DNA of 64,000 nt, taken from positions 28,892,513-28,956,512 of the forward strand of contig CM034547.1 in the NCBI GenBank assembly GCA_020055645.1. The letters run 5' to 3'. The stretch comes from Tomocerus qinae. Taxonomy: Eukaryota; Arthropoda; Collembola; Entomobryomorpha; Tomoceridae. The notes under the pieces were generated by a model that made no database searches, had not been told where the DNA came from, and saw only the letters and a program-made list of their open reading frames with translations. Each line of letters begins with the position of its first letter. Position 1 is the stretch's first letter. This document shows, piece by piece, positions 61,301-64,000 of the stretch. The translations under genes and the position numbers were made by a program.

Positions 61301-64000
61301 CAATGGATCGTTGAGCCTAATAACAACATACCTGGAATCTGTGGGAAGCATGTTACATGCTACTAAAATTACGGATGAAGATAGCTTATTAACCTTCCAG
61401 CAACGTCTAGTGACTGTAGAACAACTAAGTTCTCTTCTTATCCTTAATTTCCCCAACCTGAGCGAAAAATCTAAACCATTCTCTCATTTGTCGTTTTTCA
61501 AAGTCATTGAAAGTCTGCACACAAGCCACCACAAGTATTTTCTCCCGTTCGTAGAACGAGTTTTTAATGAAACTCTCAATCATATTATTGCGTCGCCAAC
61601 CAAACTGGAGGTCGATATTTTGACTGAAACACTGAATCAAGGAGAAGGAGATGTTACTGGTAGTTCTTATTCAACAAATTATAATCCTCTTCTAAAGCCA
61701 GTTACCACATATACCCCGTTTTGGGTGTCTTTAATGAAGACCCATAATCAAGTTACTGAAGCGATATATGACGCCGTTATGAGATGGGCTCTCACTACCA
61801 TTGGAAAATTGGATTTGTCCCTAGAATTCATTGAAGATTCGGAGTCCACTTCTCTAGAGACGGTAAAATCAATATCAATCAATATCGGACAATTCATTTT
61901 ATTCCATTTAATTTTCTCATTCTTTGAATTGAAGCTGTTTTGGTTTTCAACAGGTTTCCGCCGATCCTATGTATAATACTAAACCTAATGTGATTCGTGA
62001 TTTCCAACTTTTTGTTAACCTGGTCGACTTTCTGCAAGCATTTGTTCTTAAAGCAAAAGCAACATTATTTATTAAATGGATAGAATTTTTCGTTGATGAT
62101 ATGATGAGATTCTTGAAAAACAATCCTTTAGTCAGTGGATTTTATAAAATAATGTCCGTTGTTTTTAAAATGACGGACAATGTTGGCTTCTTTAAAGAGG
62201 TTTATTATAACTCTATTTATTTATTTATTAGTGGGCCTTTATTTTTTGTCGACTAAATATGTTTTGATGGCATTTTTCAAGGACACTCCTGAACGAAAAA
62301 CAGTATTTGCCACTTGCACAACATTTCTAAAAGGTCTTGGAGTGAGAATTGAAGAGTTTCGGGACGATTTATTGTTATCTGTACTAGAATTATGGCTTTC
62401 AGCACCTGACACAATGATAATGAAAAACATAAATTCACTTCACAGTACATCCCAGGTAATACTTATTAATAAAAAGAAACAAATTCAAAATGCAAAGCAA
62501 AATCAGTAGTCGTATAGTAACATTATTAATTTTATGAAACAGATCGTCTTTGTTATGGGTCGTAATCATTTTCCTCTGGCTCTTCGTGGCATTGAAACTG
62601 TGGACAGATGGTTTAGAATGAACGAATTTCCTACGATTGAAATGGAACGATTGGTTGAGAATTTATTTCCTATTTGGAAGTCTTACTTCATATCTGCTGG
62701 TGAGTAATTAATCTCATTCAGCAACTATATTTTATAAAAAGTATATTAGGGAATCCCGGAAGTAGTAATTGCCACTTTTCGAGGGGAGGATTTTATCGTG
62801 TACAAATAACAAAGTTAATAATATTAATAATACATAATAATTACAAAGTTACTTTTAAAATTAGATTATTCTAGATATTAGTCGTAATACATGTACGTGT
62901 TTTAACAGGGGAAGAGTTGACTGCAATTCACCACGAGAAGGAAAAAAGATTGAGCACCAAGTCGCAATCAAAGAGCAAGATTGGACTGCGACGAGTTCGA
63001 AGAGCAAAAGAAGAATTCGATGACGCAACCTTAAAAAATGTCCAATTGAAATTGTTGCATCTATTTGGATCTTATGGTCATCTGATAAAACTTAGTGACG
63101 ATATAAAAAACGCTTTGTCGACTGAAGAACAATTCTTAAAATACTCATTGCCTTTCCAAGATATAAAACCGGATATATATTTTGGTAGCGTTCTCAATAA
63201 TTTTTGGCTTACATTAACATAATTTTTGGTTGCAAAATTAAGTGCATACTTATACAGTTGCGTACAGGTAGACTATGCATGCGTCATAACTTTTCATTGG
63301 GAAAATAAAGCTTATTCTGATTTACTAACTGTTACGTAACACTATTTACGTGACACTTAATACTTATTGTCTTTTACTTTTTCAAGATAAACTTTTGCCC
63401 CGCATCTTGGACTTGTGTCACACTGCTAGCGATAGACAAACTCGATCTTGTGCCTGTGAATTTTTCCACACGGTTATTTTATATTTCCTTGGATTTTGTA
63501 AGTTTTTTTTCTTTTCTAACATATAAATTTTTACTGAAACGTGATTCAGCACTATGATTTTTATTGCAGCTGTGAAAACAACAGGATCTTCTGAGCACAG
63601 CGATCTATTCAAAACACTGTTTAAAGCTTTGTTAAAATTTGGATGCGATTCTGATGTCGTTGTTCGTCAATTATTCAATCCATTGGCAATTCAAGTGGTC
63701 CATTGGTTTACTAGAAAGGATAATCCTTACAGTGAAAGCATGCTTCGAATTATTATGGTAAGCATTGTAAACTGTTGTAAATCCAACTAATAATAAATGT
63801 CGATCATTCTCTTAATATATCTTAATAGCTCAATATTAGCTAATAAAGTGTCGCAAAATTGTACAAATATAATGCGATCATCATTACTTGAATGGTGATT
63901 ATATGTACTACTTTTTGCAGGATGGGTTAACACAATCTGGAGACGCGCCTCTTAGAGATTTCTCCGGTGTGTGCCTAGCCGAATACTTCAATTGGGCCAT
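58310..64000 (+). CDS. PRKDC: DNA-dependent protein kinase catalytic subunit, N-terminal part (runs off window)
   Basis: DNA-PKcs is the Ku-bound PI3K-like kinase of non-homologous end joining. Fourteen exons join in frame: 58310-58427, 59389-59567, 59653-59955, 60042-60258, 60328-60572, 60734-60903, 61274-61862, 61954-62199, 62282-62455, 62543-62699, 62909-63184, 63387-63497, 63570-63757 and 63921-64000 (cut by the window edge). About 1,017 residues of the HEAT-repeat N-terminal region are present. Segments that follow human DNA-PKcs in order are NELTIAVKGAG, PLVSGFYKIMSVV, LPRILDLCHTASDRQT, VVRQLFNPLAIQVVHWFT and APLRDFSGVCLAEY. The kinase domain lies outside the window. The start is the first ATG with good context; upstream frame extends without an ATG. 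Intron 1 (961 nt) is much longer than the others and contains a GC-rich insert. Confidence 0.92.
58783..59046. mobile_element. GC-rich insert in PRKDC intron 1, probable transposon fragment
   Basis: Base composition changes abruptly from AT-rich to GC-rich (ccccctccccgag, ctgcggccccgcaag, cgccccgggttccg). It begins with caggcccgtagcgaggg, a kind of end sequence I associate with short non-autonomous DNA elements, but that link is from memory and weak. No matching inverted end was found. It reads open on the minus strand but shows no family motif. Confidence 0.4.

Overview
The window is nuclear DNA from a multicellular animal, most likely a hexapod arthropod. It is AT-rich. Its genes are split by short GT-AG introns, often 50 to 100 nt, and long intergenic stretches lie between them. 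The six-cysteine odorant-binding protein gene argues for a hexapod, and two gene products (RTCB, DNA-PKcs) are typical animal proteins. I cannot name the species. Exons were joined by hand from splice motifs, reading frame and resemblance to known families; no alignment was run.

Layout, left to right. 1-1625 is a satellite built of 10-bp modules with a 720-bp higher-order repeat. 2276-4479 holds three different foldback (inverted-repeat) elements. Then follow RTCB, the tRNA ligase (5135-7539, +); an odorant-binding protein (8330-9191, +); a gene desert of nearly 10 kb; an intronless HEPN-TPR-Sel1 protein (19055-21154, +); a type II sodium-phosphate cotransporter (23293-26582, -); an MCFD2-like EF-hand protein (29678-31284, -); a dead non-LTR retrotransposon tail (about 32580-33232); a mitochondrial-type valyl-tRNA synthetase (34114-38272, +); a taxilin-like coiled-coil protein (39347-41117, -); a divergent actin (42547-43910, -); a stray copy of a neprilysin exon (44837-45020); a complete M13 neprilysin-like peptidase gene (46732-51342, +); a small single-pass membrane protein of unknown function (53278-53860, +); UBAC2 (54851-56445, -); a nearly 1-kb palindrome (57079-58026); and the 5' third of PRKDC (DNA-PKcs), which runs off the right edge (58310 to 64000, +).

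The genes do not form one pathway. They are a mixed set of housekeeping genes (tRNA ligation, mitochondrial translation, ER export and ER quality control, DNA double-strand-break repair), membrane transport, peptide degradation and chemosensation. The points most worth a second look are the HEPN-TPR-Sel1 fusion with no introns, the actin that has lost two ATP-hydrolysis residues, the large palindrome in the divergent intergenic region of UBAC2 and PRKDC, the higher-order satellite, the nested foldback element carrying TTAGG-type stems, and the duplicated neprilysin exon. I see no CRISPR array, prokaryotic operon or clearly new multi-gene system.
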